From Gemmatales bacterium (GTDB lineage Bacteria; Planctomycetota; Planctomycetia; Gemmatales; HRBIN36), in the NCBI GenBank assembly GCA_025055835.1, contig JANWWR010000009.1, positions 1-46,813 on the forward strand: a DNA stretch of 46,813 nucleotides. The letters run 5' to 3'. The translations under genes and the position numbers were made by a program. Positions 16,983 through 26,336 of the stretch are shown one piece after another. The notes beneath the pieces were generated by a model. It did not search any database. It worked only from the letters and a program-made list of their open reading frames with translations, and had not been told where the DNA came from. Position 1 is the stretch's first letter. Each line of letters starts with the position of its first letter.

Positions 16983-19412
16983 TCACATCTGGTTGTTCGC
17001 ACCGTTTCCTGAATTGTTCGCAGTGGTCAAGTTGTTTCCGTTCTCCTGAGGCGGACGGATGAGGTAGCCGGTGCCCACCAGAATGGCAACGACGATCAAG
17101 ACGGCGAAGACCGTGATGGCGAGCAAGTCGGCCATCCATCCGGTCAGGCCTTCGGTGGCTTGGCTGAAGTCAATGGCACGCTGGACCGGCTTCAAGAAGG
17201 GGAACGCTAGAAAAGCGATGGCTACGCCGGCCAGCGAACCTCCCGCGATGTAGCCCGAAGCCAGCAGGACGCCTGGACTGGTCTCCGAGCGGCGAATTGC
17301 CTCGATCTCGGCTCGAGCACGGGCTTCGGGATCATCCCCCGCGGCGGCGATCTCCGCCTGGGACCGGCGAGCCTGCCAGGCGTCAATCCCCCAGCGGACC
17401 AGACCCCCGATGAAGATCGGCACGGAGAATTGGATCGGGACATAGACACCCACAGCAAACGCCAAGGATGACACGCCGCATAGTTCCAAGGTAATCGCGA
17501 TCATCGCCCCGATGAGGACCAGGCTCCAGTTCAGCTTCTGCGACAGGACACCGTCAATGATGATCCGCATGACTTGCGTTTTGGGAGCGTCAAAGCGGGT
17601 AAGTTCTTTCCCGTCCTCGGTTTTCTTGAGGATGCCACCAATGGTGGGATCGACAAGGTACACCACCCTTCCCGTATCAGGATCGACCAGAAAACGCCCT
17701 GCCGGGGCGGTGCCTTCAGGCAACTTGAGCAATTCCGGGGGATCGCCCTGCTCCCTGGTGAAGAACTCCCGGCGGGTGTCCCAGACCAGATAGGTTTTCC
17801 CCTCGTACTCTTCCTTTTCTGGAAGACGGGCCATCTGCTCCCGGGTCAGCGTGACGACCTCTCCGGCGGCATTCTTGGGGAGGTAAAGCGGATCGCTGCT
17901 GTACACCGTGCCCGAGTTGTTGAACAAGATCAGCATGACGCCGATGACCAGGGCCGACACCAACGCTCCCACAAGGATGGCGATCTGCATCGCTCGGGGA
18001 GTACCGCCCACGAGGAAGCCGGTCTTCAGCGATTGGGCTGTGGTTCCGCCGTTCGATGCGGCAATGCAGACGACCGCCGCGACGGACAAGGCGAGGAGTC
18101 GGTCCCTCGGTGTCGTCATTCCCAAGGCAAGAAAGATGAGGCACGTCACCATCAGTGTCGCCACGGTCATGCCGGAGATAGGGTTGGAGGAAGAGCCGAT
18201 CTCACCCGTCAAACGGGCCGAGACGGTCACGAACAGGAAGCCGAACAGCACGACCAGCAACGCCCCGAGAATGGCACTGTACCACGGGACTTCGGTCATG
18301 AGGAACAGGGCCAAAAGGACGATCAGGCCCAGACTGCCAAAGAATACGACACGCAGCGACATGTCCCGATCGGTTCGCTTGACCGCGGTGACGACCCCGG
18401 CGTTGTTCCGCATCGTGGCGAGACCTGCGGAGATGGACCGGACAATCATCGGCAAGGTCCGCCCCATGCTCATAATGCCGGCAGCGGCGACGCAACCGGC
18501 TCCGATGTAGAGCAAATAATTGTTGCGGATCTCGGAGATGCTCATGTCGGCGATGCGCTTCTCGGTGCTGGGCGGGATCGCCGCTGGGGCGTGTTCGCCA
18601 ATGAAGTAGATCACCGGAATAATGACCAGGTAGCCGAGCACGGCTCCGGCCATCATGATCGACGCGGTGCGGACCCCGATGATGTAGCCGACGCCGAGCA
18701 ATTCGGAGGCCATGTCGGCGGCGAACACAGCAGCGCGGTTGATGGCCGTGATCGGCACCGCGACAGTTTCTTTGAGCAGGTTGAATCCCAGGGTCAGAAA
18801 CTTGTGGATAAAGGCGACGCCAAACCCGAAGAAAACCGTCAGGCCAGTTGTCCCTCCCTTGTCGCCGGAAATCAGCACTTGGGCGGCAGCGACGCCTTCG
18901 GGATACAAAAGCTTCCCCGGTTCTCCAGGCTTGCCGTGCATGCGGACGATGAAAGCCCGTCGCAGGGGGATCATGGCCAGGATGCCGAGCAGTCCGCCGA
19001 GCACGGAGACGACCAGGACCCGCGTCGGGTCCATGTTGAAGCCAAGCATGAGCAGAGCCGGCATGGTCACACCGACGCCGAAGGCGATGGATTCACCAGC
19101 GGAACCGGCCGTCTGAACGACATTGTTCTCCAGAATCGTCGCCGGTCGTGTGCCCAGAAGGCGGGAGAAGCCACGAAACACGGTGATGGCCAGGACGGCA
19201 ACCGGAATCGTCGCCGAAACCGTCATTCCCACTTTAAGCACCAGGTAGAGCGACGAGGCCGAAAAAATCAGCCCCAGCACGGTACCCAGGACCAGGGGCA
19301 CTGGCGTCAGCTCCGGCATGTTTGTCACGGAAGCGGGGATGTAGGGCTGAAATTCCGTCTTGTCCTCAGCAGATGCCGTTTGCGGCGGGGCTTCCTCGAC
19401 GGGAGCGGACAT
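16983..19412 (-). CDS. OPT family oligopeptide transporter
   Basis: An 809-residue inner-membrane protein with many hydrophobic segments (about 14 or more). It belongs to the oligopeptide transporter (OPT) family, which brings in peptides or metal chelates, usually with protons. The family motif ENNVVQTAGSAGESIAFGVG (95-114) is clear; later segments include ISGMTVATLM and NGGTTAQSLKTGFLVGGTP. A long soluble loop (about 505-600, KEEYEGKTYLVWDTRREF, GTAPAGRFLVDPDTGRVVYL) interrupts the membrane part and is unusual in length. The C-terminus is a poly-Asn/Gly tail (NNLTTANNSGNGANNQ). Start ATG 19412 follows GGAGAG. With the S46 peptidase downstream and the M20 dipeptidase divergent, peptide uptake is the most likely role. 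Confidence 0.9.
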   Translation of the reverse strand: MSAPVEEAPPQTASAEDKTEFQPYIPASVTNMPELTPVPLVLGTVLGLIFSASSLYLVLKVGMTVSATIPVAVLAITVFRGFSRLLGTRPATILENNVVQTAGSAGESIAFGVGVTMPALLMLGFNMDPTRVLVVSVLGGLLGILAMIPLRRAFIVRMHGKPGEPGKLLYPEGVAAAQVLISGDKGGTTGLTVFFGFGVAFIHKFLTLGFNLLKETVAVPITAINRAAVFAADMASELLGVGYIIGVRTASIMMAGAVLGYLVIIPVIYFIGEHAPAAIPPSTEKRIADMSISEIRNNYLLYIGAGCVAAAGIMSMGRTLPMIVRSISAGLATMRNNAGVVTAVKRTDRDMSLRVVFFGSLGLIVLLALFLMTEVPWYSAILGALLVVLFGFLFVTVSARLTGEIGSSSNPISGMTVATLMVTCLIFLALGMTTPRDRLLALSVAAVVCIAASNGGTTAQSLKTGFLVGGTPRAMQIAILVGALVSALVIGVMLILFNNSGTVYSSDPLYLPKNAAGEVVTLTREQMARLPEKEEYEGKTYLVWDTRREFFTREQGDPPELLKLPEGTAPAGRFLVDPDTGRVVYLVDPTIGGILKKTEDGKELTRFDAPKTQVMRIIIDGVLSQKLNWSLVLIGAMIAITLELCGVSSLAFAVGVYVPIQFSVPIFIGGLVRWGIDAWQARRSQAEIAAAGDDPEARARAEIEAIRRSETSPGVLLASGYIAGGSLAGVAIAFLAFPFLKPVQRAIDFSQATEGLTGWMADLLAITVFAVLIVVAILVGTGYLIRPPQENGNNLTTANNSGNGANNQM

Positions 19413-19636
19413 GAAATCTCTCCAAAAAAGCGGGCGATACGTGGGCGCGACTGACCGAAGCGATTCCCTAAATTGCCCGCCTCAGGATCGGATTGCAAGT
19501 CCCCGAAAGCAGATTTTCGGAAGAATCCGCGGTTTTTGGCGACCGATGCTTGTCGCCGTCCTGCTGAAGCGGTAAGGTCATGCAACGGCAGGACGAGCCG
19601 ACTTAAGAGCATCTGCGGATGCCGAGGAAGTTCCCC

Positions 19637-21040
19637 ATGAAAGAAGCGTTGAATTGGCTGAGCGAGAACTATTCGCACCTCGTGCAAAACCTCGCCGAGC
19701 TGGTGGCGATCCCGAGCATCAGCACTGATGGGCGACATGCTCAGGAGATCGACCGCAGCGCGGAAGCTGTCTCCCGTCAGATGCAGCAGGCCGGCTTGCA
19801 GAACGTCAGAATCCTCCGTTTCAAGGACTCGTACCCCTACGTTTACGGCGAATGGTGCAATGCTCCCGGCAAGCCGACGGCATTTCTGTACTCGCATCAC
19901 GATGTTCAGCCGGTAGCGGGCTTCGAGAAGGATTGGCAGTCCGAACCGTGGACGCTCACGGCCCGGGGAGGCCGACTCTATGGCCGCGGCAGCGCCGACG
20001 ACAAGGCCGCCATCGTCGCTCAGCTCGGGTCTCTGGAAGCCTGCCTGAAAACCACCGGCTCCTTGCCGATCAACGTCAAGATGCTCGTCGAAGGCGAGGA
20101 GGAGATCGGCTCCAAGAACCTGATGGGGTTCTTCAAGGAATACCGGGATCTGATCCGCTCGGACGTCATCATTGTTAACGACACGGAGAATCTGGAAACT
20201 GGCTTGCCAAGCATCACCTACTCGCTTCGGGGTATCGTCGCCTTGGAAGTTGAGGTGGAAGGGCTGAAGCGGCCGGTGCATTCGGGAGCGGGTGGCGGAC
20301 TGCTGCCGGACGCTGCGATTGCCCTGAACGTCATTTTGTCTCGGCTTTACTGGGACAACGGCAAGCTGCCGATTCCCGGCTTCTACGAACGAGTGCGTCG
20401 CCTCACTCCGTCGGAGAAGAAAGCCTACTCGCAACTGCCCCTGGACGAGGAGAAGCTCCGCAAAGATGCCGCGATGCTGCCCGGCGTGTCCTGGGCTTCG
20501 ATGAAAGGCATCAATCCGTATGAACAGACGTGGCGATGGCCTGCGGTCACGGTGATCGCCCAGGAGGCAAGTTCGTTTCAAGCGGTTTCCAATCAAGTGT
20601 TACCGAAAGCTCGGGCCGTTGTCAGTTGTCGCATCGTGCCGGACATGGATCCAAAGGAAACCGAGGAGCAACTGACGAAAGTGCTGACCAAGGATCCACC
20701 GTGGGGGGTGAAGGTCACGGTCAAGCCGAGGGGACCACACGTCAAGTGGTGGATGACCGATCCGCAAGGACCGGCGTTCGAAGCGGCCATGAGCGCATTG
20801 AGATCCGGCTACAAACGGGATCCCGTGGCGATTGGCAGCGGTGGTACAATTGGGTTCGTGGGACCTCTAGCCGACCTGCTCGGCGGCGCGCCGGCATTGT
20901 TGCTCGGCATCGAGGATCCCCGAAGCAACGCCCACGCTCCCAACGAAAGCCTCCACGAAGGCGATTGGAAGAAGCTCATGGCCTCGCTGGTGCATCTGTA
21001 TCACAACCTGGCAAGCTTGCCGAACGGTCGGGTCAAATAG
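19637..21040 (+). CDS. M20 family dipeptidase / metallopeptidase
   Basis: A 467-residue cytosolic zinc peptidase of the M20 family (CNDP-dipeptidase-like). Zinc ligands are seen in SHHDVQPV (86-93), [11 protein letters not shown] (116-126) with the bridging Asp, EGEEEIGS (152-159) with the catalytic Glu, and NDTENLE with a later metal-binding Asp. The inserted dimerisation domain covers about 195-330. The C-terminal GSGGTIGF and [17 protein letters not shown] segments are typical. It should cut dipeptides after uptake. ATG 19637 is chosen because GAGGAAG lies six bases upstream; an ATG at 19619 has no such site. The gene is divergent from the OPT transporter with about 220 bases between, consistent with a peptide-use locus. 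Confidence 0.9.
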   Translation: MKEALNWLSENYSHLVQNLAELVAIPSISTDGRHAQEIDRSAEAVSRQMQQAGLQNVRILRFKDSYPYVYGEWCNAPGKPTAFLYSHHDVQPVAGFEKDWQSEPWTLTARGGRLYGRGSADDKAAIVAQLGSLEACLKTTGSLPINVKMLVEGEEEIGSKNLMGFFKEYRDLIRSDVIIVNDTENLETGLPSITYSLRGIVALEVEVEGLKRPVHSGAGGGLLPDAAIALNVILSRLYWDNGKLPIPGFYERVRRLTPSEKKAYSQLPLDEEKLRKDAAMLPGVSWASMKGINPYEQTWRWPAVTVIAQEASSFQAVSNQVLPKARAVVSCRIVPDMDPKETEEQLTKVLTKDPPWGVKVTVKPRGPHVKWWMTDPQGPAFEAAMSALRSGYKRDPVAIGSGGTIGFVGPLADLLGGAPALLLGIEDPRSNAHAPNESLHEGDWKKLMASLVHLYHNLASLPNGRVK

Positions 21041-21078
21041 AGGGCGGCTTTCATGGAGTGCTGACTCGGGACCAAGCC

Positions 21079-22503
21079 ATGTTTTCGAATCCATATCGAG
21101 TCCTGCTTGCCATCGTCCTCGCCCTAGGGCCAACAACGGCGACTGCCGTGGCCGAACTGCCTGCCCTGAAGGTTAGCGAGAATAAGCGGTATCTGGTCAC
21201 CGAGCGGGGTAAACCTTTCTTCTATCTGGGCGACACTGCCTGGGAACTGTTTCACCGTTTGAACCGAGAGGAGGCCGAGCGTTATCTCAGTCATCGCGCC
21301 GCCCACGGGTTCACCGTGATCCAGGCAGTCGTGCTGGCTGAGCTGGACGGGCTGAAGGAACCGAATGCTTATAACCAGGTGCCTCTGATCGATAACGACC
21401 CCCGCAAGCCAAACGAGAAGTACTTCGAGCATGTGGACTGGATCGTTCGCCGGGCCAACGAGCTTGGCTTGTACATCGGCATGTTGCCGACCTGGGGCGA
21501 CAAGTGGAACAAGAAGTGGGGCATCGGCCCCGAGATCTTCACGCCCGAGAATGCCCATGATTACGGCGAATGGCTCGGCCGACGGTACAAAAACGCCGGA
21601 ATCATCTGGATTCTCGGTGGAGATCGGCCGGTGGAGAACGACACGCACCGGGCCATTCTTCGGGCCATGGCGGCCGGGCTCCGCAAGGGCGATGGCGGAC
21701 GGCATCTGATCACGTTTCATCCGATGGGTGGACAAGGCTCGGCCCAGTACTTCCACGCCGAGGACTGGCTCGATTTCAACATGCGGCAGAACGGCCATAA
21801 AGCGGAGTTCAACGGCCGCTACGACCAGACCCTGGCGGACTATCAACGAACTCCGATCAAGCCCGTGCTCGACGGCGAGCCTATCTACGAGGATCACCCA
21901 CTGGATTTCAAGCCCAACGAGTTTGGCTACTCGACGGCGGTGGACGTGCGAAGGGCCTTGTATTGGGACTTGTTTTCCGGTGCCTGCGGACACACCTACG
22001 GCAACCACGCTGTCTGGCAGATGTTCGACAAGAACCGCAAGCCGGTCAACAATCCCCTCATGCCATGGTACGAGGCGCTAGACCAACCCGGGGCCAAACA
22101 GATGCAGTTTGGTCGAAAACTTATCGAGTCCCGGCCGATGATGACGCGGATTCCTGACGACACGGTGATCGTCGCCTCCGGCGTGCCAACGGCGATTCCC
22201 GGAGCGGGCCAACGGCGGTTGGTGGCCTGCCGGTGTTCCCAGGGAAGTTATGCCTTCGTTTACGTACCGTTCGGGCGGCCCTTCGAGGTCCGCATGGAAG
22301 TCATCACTGGACCGAAGATCCTTGCCTGGTGGTTCAATCCCCGCAATGGCGAAGCCAAACAGATCGGCGAGTTCAGTAATCAAGGAACGCAGCAATTCAC
22401 GCCACCGCAACTCGGCGAGGCCCTGGACTGGGTTCTCGTCCTCGACGATGCTGGCAAGGCCTTCCCGCCTCCCGGTTCCAGGGCGTACGAAAATTCGCGC
22501 TAA
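21079..22503 (+). CDS. Secreted DUF4038 / GH140 apiosidase-like glycoside hydrolase
   Basis: A 474-residue protein with a signal peptide (about 1-25, ending AVA). The (beta/alpha)8 barrel of the DUF4038 family is clear: [19 protein letters not shown] (47-65), [13 protein letters not shown] (132-144), [14 protein letters not shown] (165-178 region, Asp182) and [13 protein letters not shown] (Glu267). In the GH140 apiosidase family an Asp and a Glu at these places are the acid/base and nucleophile, so Asp182 and Glu267 are candidates. A beta-rich domain typical of the family (DUF5060/collagen-binding-like) ends the protein. It may attack pectin-like glycans; substrate is inferred only. Start ATG 21079 lies 38 bases after the M20 gene, so these may be co-transcribed; ribosome-binding site is weak. 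Confidence 0.8.
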   Translation: MFSNPYRVLLAIVLALGPTTATAVAELPALKVSENKRYLVTERGKPFFYLGDTAWELFHRLNREEAERYLSHRAAHGFTVIQAVVLAELDGLKEPNAYNQVPLIDNDPRKPNEKYFEHVDWIVRRANELGLYIGMLPTWGDKWNKKWGIGPEIFTPENAHDYGEWLGRRYKNAGIIWILGGDRPVENDTHRAILRAMAAGLRKGDGGRHLITFHPMGGQGSAQYFHAEDWLDFNMRQNGHKAEFNGRYDQTLADYQRTPIKPVLDGEPIYEDHPLDFKPNEFGYSTAVDVRRALYWDLFSGACGHTYGNHAVWQMFDKNRKPVNNPLMPWYEALDQPGAKQMQFGRKLIESRPMMTRIPDDTVIVASGVPTAIPGAGQRRLVACRCSQGSYAFVYVPFGRPFEVRMEVITGPKILAWWFNPRNGEAKQIGEFSNQGTQQFTPPQLGEALDWVLVLDDAGKAFPPPGSRAYENSR

Positions 22504-22644
22504 CGGTTGCCTTCGGCAGACAATCTACGGTTAGGCTTTTGAGAAGAATCGAGGACCTGCCCTCGGCAAGGGGGAGATTCTGCCTATCATCATCAACAGC
22601 ACGGGCCAGAGAGAGGCTGTTTGAGTTTCCGAGAATCCTACCGT

Positions 22645-23415
22645 ATGGCACTCATCGAACTCCGGAAGGTTCGCAAAATCTACAATCTCGGCGAAGTGAC
22701 CGTCGAAGCCCTTCGCGGCGTGGACCTGACTATCGAGCAGGGTGAATATGTAGCGTTGATTGGGCCGTCCGGTTCAGGCAAATCCACGCTGATGAATACG
22801 CTGGGCTGCCTGGATCGGCCGACCAGCGGGAGCTACCGGCTGGCAGGTCAGGAAATCGCCACGATGTCCAACGACGAGCGGGCACGCATCCGCAATGAAC
22901 GGATCGGCTTCGTGTTCCAGAACTTCAACCTCCTTGCCCGTACCTCCGCTGTCGAAAACGTCGAACTGCCGTTGATGTACTCCAAAGGCATCTCCGAGCG
23001 GGAGGCCCGAAAACGGGCCGTTGCCATGCTGGAGCGCGTCGGCTTGGGGAATCGGCTCGACCATCAACCAACACAGTTGTCTGGCGGTCAGCAACAGCGG
23101 GTGGCCATCGCTCGCGCCCTGGTCAACAATCCGTCGATTCTCATGGCTGACGAACCGACGGGTAATCTGGACTCGCGAACCAGCCGCGAGATCATCGCTC
23201 TGTTCAAGGAACTCAACGAAAAGTCCGGGCTGACGATCATTCTCGTGACTCATGACCAGGACGTGGCCAAACACGCCCGCCGCATTGTGGCCCTCCGCGA
23301 CGGCCTCATCGTTGCCGACACGACCGATCTTGCCCAGGCCCTCGACGCTCTGCACTCCACATCTCCCGCAGATAACGAAAACGCGGAAGCACCCGAAGAA
23401 TTGAACGTCGCGTAG
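22645..23415 (+). CDS. ABC transporter ATP-binding protein (MacB/LolD type)
   Basis: A 256-residue ATPase. Walker A is GPSGSGKST (40-48), the Q-loop is VFQNFNLL, the signature is LSGGQQQR, Walker B is [14 protein letters not shown] and the switch His lies in [13 protein letters not shown]. The length and the PTGNLDS context fit the MacB/LolD/FtsE group, which powers mechanotransmission exporters or lipoprotein release. ATG 22645 gives the family-typical start [17 protein letters not shown] at 22621 preceded by GAGAGG is an alternative that would add eight residues. No membrane subunit is adjacent; the next gene, 23 bases downstream, is a TolC-like outer-membrane protein, which points to an export role. 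The partner permease and adaptor must lie outside this window. Confidence 0.9.
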   Translation: MALIELRKVRKIYNLGEVTVEALRGVDLTIEQGEYVALIGPSGSGKSTLMNTLGCLDRPTSGSYRLAGQEIATMSNDERARIRNERIGFVFQNFNLLARTSAVENVELPLMYSKGISEREARKRAVAMLERVGLGNRLDHQPTQLSGGQQQRVAIARALVNNPSILMADEPTGNLDSRTSREIIALFKELNEKSGLTIILVTHDQDVAKHARRIVALRDGLIVADTTDLAQALDALHSTSPADNENAEAPEELNVA

Positions 23416-23438
23416 TCGGCCTCCCGATAATTTGAGCG

Positions 23439-25271
23439 ATGGCGCGCGCACGCTTGGCATGGTTGACCTGCCTCGGAATCGCAGGAACGGGCCTGCTCTT
23501 GCCCGGATGCGTCCCCGACGGACGCTATCTGCTTCCCTATGTCCCCGAACAGCGGTATTTCGACATTCGGGAAGCGGCGGAACTGCCCCGTGCTCCCTTG
23601 CCCAGCCTTCCCAGTCCGCCAACGGTTTCCGATCCTCAGCCTGCTTTGGAAGTGCAGTACCTCTCGCTCGATGAAGCGATCCGCATCATGATTCAGAACT
23701 CCGAGGTGGTGCGGATACTGACCGGCGTAACGGCAGTTTCCAGTGGAGTGACGATCTACGATCCCGCCATCGCCAACACGTTGATCGACCAGGAGCAGGC
23801 ACGCTTTGACCCCAATCTCGGGTTGAATAATCGCTGGGACCGCTTCGAGAGGCCGCGCGGCGAGTTCGATTTCACCGACCCATCTCTTGCCCGCATCACT
23901 GGTGAACGCCGAGATGAATACGACATGCAATTCGGTTTGTCTCAGATCAATGCCTTTGGTGGGGCAGCGCGTCTGGACATTACAGAACACCGCACCTTGA
24001 TCCAGCCCGGCACGTTTCCCCTGAACCCTGAAAACCGCTACGATCTGACGCTCAACTATCGCCAGCCGCTGCTGCAAGGTGGCGGCATGGCTCCGAACAT
24101 CGCTCCCATCGTGATTGCCCGCATCAACACAGAGCGGTCCTACTGGCAGTTGAAAAACGCCTTGCAGGATTCGGTTCAGGGTGTCGTACGAGCCTATTGG
24201 GCCTTGGTGGCGGCGCGAGTCGAGGCCTGGGCCAGACAGCAGCAAGTGCAACAGGGGCAGGCGGCCTTCGACCGGGCATCGGCCCGACTCCGGCAAGGTT
24301 TAGGCAATGCCGCCGAGGTGGCGCAGACCCGCTTGGCCTTGGCCAACTTCAAGGCCGCATTGGTCGTTGCCGAAGCCAACGTGCTGACCCGGGAAGCGGC
24401 ACTGAAGAACATTCTGGGCATTCCACCTTCCGGCACGCCTCGAATCATACCCACGACACCACCTGTTCGAGATCGCATTCCGCTAAACTGGTCGGCCATT
24501 CAGCTTCTGGCCGAGGAGCGACGGCCGGACCTCGTGGAATTGAAACTCATCATCGAAGCCGATTACCAACGCCTCATTCAGGCGGAGAACGCCGCCCTGC
24601 CCCAACTGGACATGGTAGGGCTGTACCGCTGGAACGGCCTGAGCGGAACGACACCCACCGGAAGCCACCTGTCCACCAACGGAGGCGAATTCACCGACTG
24701 GACCTTGGGGCTGAACTTTTCGATGCCCATCGGGTTGAGGCAGGGTCGAGCAGCCGCTCGACAGCAACAACTGAACCTGATGCGGGATCGAGCCAATCTG
24801 GAACAGGCGCTCCACCAGGTCAACCACGAGTTGGCTGCCAGCGCCCGTGATCTGGCTCAGTATTACGAACAGTATCTTGCCAACCGAGAAGCTCGCGAAG
24901 CCGCCCGGATTAACCTGGAGCAGCAGGCGGCAGAGTTCACGGCGGGACGAGCCATCTTCCTGAACGTCTTTCAAGCCATCGCCGACTGGGGAAACACCGT
25001 GGCCGCCGAAGCCCAAGCCCTTGCGTTGTACAACACGGAACTGGCCGTCCTGGAGCAACGAACCGGAACCATACTGGAGACCCACGGCATCGAGTTTTAC
25101 GAGGACCGGTTCCTCTCCAAGGGGCCTCTGTGCTGCTTCGGCTTCAAGCGAGCCTATCCGCTGTCGCTGATGCCCACGCCAAACGTCGATCTCTACCCGT
25201 CTGGCGGCCAGGAACCCGCGGAAAACGCATTCGAACTGAAACCGCCTATTCGTCTGCCCGGCTCTCCTTGA
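23439..25271 (+). CDS. TolC-family outer-membrane efflux lipoprotein
   Basis: A 610-residue protein with a lipoprotein signal (LLLPGC, lipidated Cys24). Two outer-membrane-efflux repeats are visible (about 75-330 and 345-530), rich in long helices such as LQDSVQGVVRAYWALVAARV and QVNHELAASARDLAQYYEQY, with short strands LTLNYRQPLLQGGGM (a classic TolC-family beta segment) and WTLGLNFSMPIGLRQGRAA. It would form a trimeric channel through the outer membrane. The C-terminal extension (about 560-610) is proline-rich and unusual. It follows the ABC ATPase closely, so the pair may serve one export pump whose adaptor and permease are not in the window. The start is ATG 23439; the ribosome-binding site is weak. 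Confidence 0.88.
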   Translation: MARARLAWLTCLGIAGTGLLLPGCVPDGRYLLPYVPEQRYFDIREAAELPRAPLPSLPSPPTVSDPQPALEVQYLSLDEAIRIMIQNSEVVRILTGVTAVSSGVTIYDPAIANTLIDQEQARFDPNLGLNNRWDRFERPRGEFDFTDPSLARITGERRDEYDMQFGLSQINAFGGAARLDITEHRTLIQPGTFPLNPENRYDLTLNYRQPLLQGGGMAPNIAPIVIARINTERSYWQLKNALQDSVQGVVRAYWALVAARVEAWARQQQVQQGQAAFDRASARLRQGLGNAAEVAQTRLALANFKAALVVAEANVLTREAALKNILGIPPSGTPRIIPTTPPVRDRIPLNWSAIQLLAEERRPDLVELKLIIEADYQRLIQAENAALPQLDMVGLYRWNGLSGTTPTGSHLSTNGGEFTDWTLGLNFSMPIGLRQGRAAARQQQLNLMRDRANLEQALHQVNHELAASARDLAQYYEQYLANREAREAARINLEQQAAEFTAGRAIFLNVFQAIADWGNTVAAEAQALALYNTELAVLEQRTGTILETHGIEFYEDRFLSKGPLCCFGFKRAYPLSLMPTPNVDLYPSGGQEPAENAFELKPPIRLPGSP

Positions 25272-25315
25272 CCCGCGGATGAAGGGGAAAGGCTGCACCT
25301 ACGCGAAAAACGAAA

Positions 25316-25346
25316 AAGCACGGCAAGAATCTGACTTGCCGTGCTT
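25316..25346 (-). terminator. Intrinsic terminator of the TIGR03000 gene
   Basis: AAGCACGGCAAG (25316-25327) and CTTGCCGTGCTT (25335-25346) form a perfect 12-base stem with a 7-base loop. Read on the minus strand, TTTCGTTTTTCG follows the stem, the pattern of a Rho-independent terminator for the gene at 25381-25887. On the plus strand no T-run follows, although the hairpin could still stabilise the end of the TolC-family transcript. Confidence 0.8.
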
Positions 25347-25380
25347 CTCCGAAAGGCGGAACCACTTTGCTCAAATGGTC

Positions 25381-25887
25381 TTACTTGGCGGACGCAACCA
25401 CGGGGTCGAGATCCAGGTTGACGTTCACCTGGGAACCGGCCCGCACGGTGACTTCCCGGACCAGTTCGACGGTCTTCCCGTTGCGGATGGCAGTCGCCTT
25501 CAGCGTGTAAATGTACTCCTTGCCCTTCTCCAGGGTCGGCGACTGGAATACCCGTCGGGAGGACGTGCTGCTGGTCAGGACGTCCTGAATCTTGAGTTGG
25601 GCGTCGGCCGGGAGTTCGACAACCAGAACGGCACAATCACCTGTCGTTGCCGCCGCACAGCTCTTGCAGGCCCCGCCGCTGCATGGGGCACAGGATGGTG
25701 CGGCCGGGGCACATGGCTGACATCCCCCGCAGGGGGCATGGCATGGCGTGTAGCACTTGCCACAGCTAGTGTGGCAGGGCTTGTAGCAGCTGGACAGGCA
25801 GCCACCTTTCTTGCACGCCTCGGCATCCTGCACAAAGACGAACACCGCTAACGCGGCGAGGGCGATTCCGACAGCGAGCTTCCTCAT
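25381..25887 (-). CDS. Secreted Cys-rich protein with a TIGR03000-type domain
   Basis: A 168-residue protein with a signal peptide (about 1-24, ending AEA). Residues 25-85 hold 15 cysteines in short repeats (KPCHTSCGKCYTPCHAPCGG and similar), then a small domain (about 86-160) that matches the planctomycete TIGR03000 family: VVELPADAQL, SSRRVFQSPTLEKGKEYIYT and VTVRAGSQVNVNL. TIGR03000 proteins are found almost only in planctomycetes and have no assigned function. The cysteine cluster could bind metal or cross-link in the envelope; both are inferences. ATG 25887 is preceded by GGAGGT at a good distance; the longer in-frame extension to 26100 has no ribosome-binding site and lacks the export signal at its start. 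A strong terminator follows the gene. Confidence 0.88.
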   Translation of the reverse strand: MRKLAVGIALAALAVFVFVQDAEACKKGGCLSSCYKPCHTSCGKCYTPCHAPCGGCQPCAPAAPSCAPCSGGACKSCAAATTGDCAVLVVELPADAQLKIQDVLTSSTSSRRVFQSPTLEKGKEYIYTLKATAIRNGKTVELVREVTVRAGSQVNVNLDLDPVVASAK

Positions 25888-26336
25888 CCCTAACCTCCGC
25901 AAGAGAAACTTGCTACGAAAAACAGGGCAGTCCGTGAGGGACGCACCCTGCGGCGATCTTAACCGGCCTTCCCGGTTTACCCAAAGACCGCCTTTTACCG
26001 TGACGGTTGTATGGAAAAAAGCTCTCTGTCGCAACGTAAAAATATGCAATTCCCTCAATTTATCCAAACTTGTTACTTTCGCTAGGCTTACAGCTTCCAT
26101 ACATGCCGATTTGTCAGGCTTTAGGGGGTCGAGCAGCTGCTTCTATATTCCTTGGCGGTGTTCTTGCAGGCGTTTTGCTTTGAGGGGAATTCTGAGGCTC
26201 GGTCCAACAGGATCGAACCAGTCGGTGCCCCACGCTGGTAGGACGGTCGGCGTTCACTAGAATTTCAAAGAGGCCCTTTGCAGGATGAGGGTTCCAGAAC
26301 CTCTCCCCGGGCAACTCCCCTCCAGCGAGCACCAAA
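25888..26336. other. AT-richer intergenic region (449 bases) with divergent leaders
   Basis: This is the longest gene-free stretch in the window. It separates the minus-strand TIGR03000 gene and the plus-strand purF-like gene. Around 26010-26100 it is clearly richer in A and T than its neighbours and holds the candidate promoter at 26039-26067. Between that promoter and the TIGR03000 start the RNA could fold small hairpins, such as AACCGG-GAAGG-CCGGTT (around 25960-25976) and GTCC-GTGAG-GGAC (around 25929-25941). No known riboswitch motif was recognised. The half nearer purF (26110-26336) shows no feature I can support. Confidence 0.5.
26039..26067 (-). promoter_or_regulatory. Candidate promoter for the TIGR03000 gene
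   Basis: On the minus strand TTGGAT (26062-26067) and TATTTT (26039-26044) are 17 bases apart, inside an AT-rich block. Matches to consensus are three and four of six, so this is moderate. It would give a leader of about 145 bases before the gene. Confidence 0.35.

Noticed and set aside
17574..19454. A 626-codon open frame on the plus strand
   Set aside because: It mirrors the OPT transporter gene, is extremely rich in Gly, His, Asp and Arg, and matches no family pattern.
20530..21078. A 183-codon N-terminal extension of the GH140-like gene
   Set aside because: It overlaps the M20 peptidase gene in another frame and would put the signal peptide in the middle of the protein.
25888..26100. 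A 71-codon N-terminal extension of the TIGR03000 protein
   Set aside because: The signal peptide and the GGAGGT site both support ATG 25887; the extension has no ribosome-binding site and odd composition.
26200..26275. A tRNA-like T-arm (GGTTCGATCC on the minus strand at 26210-26219)
   Set aside because: No matching acceptor stem, D-arm or anticodon arm can be drawn around it; the T-stem itself pairs poorly.
26114..26335. A 73-codon minus-strand frame before purF
   Set aside because: No ribosome-binding site, no recognisable sequence, and proline/arginine-rich composition typical of a chance frame.
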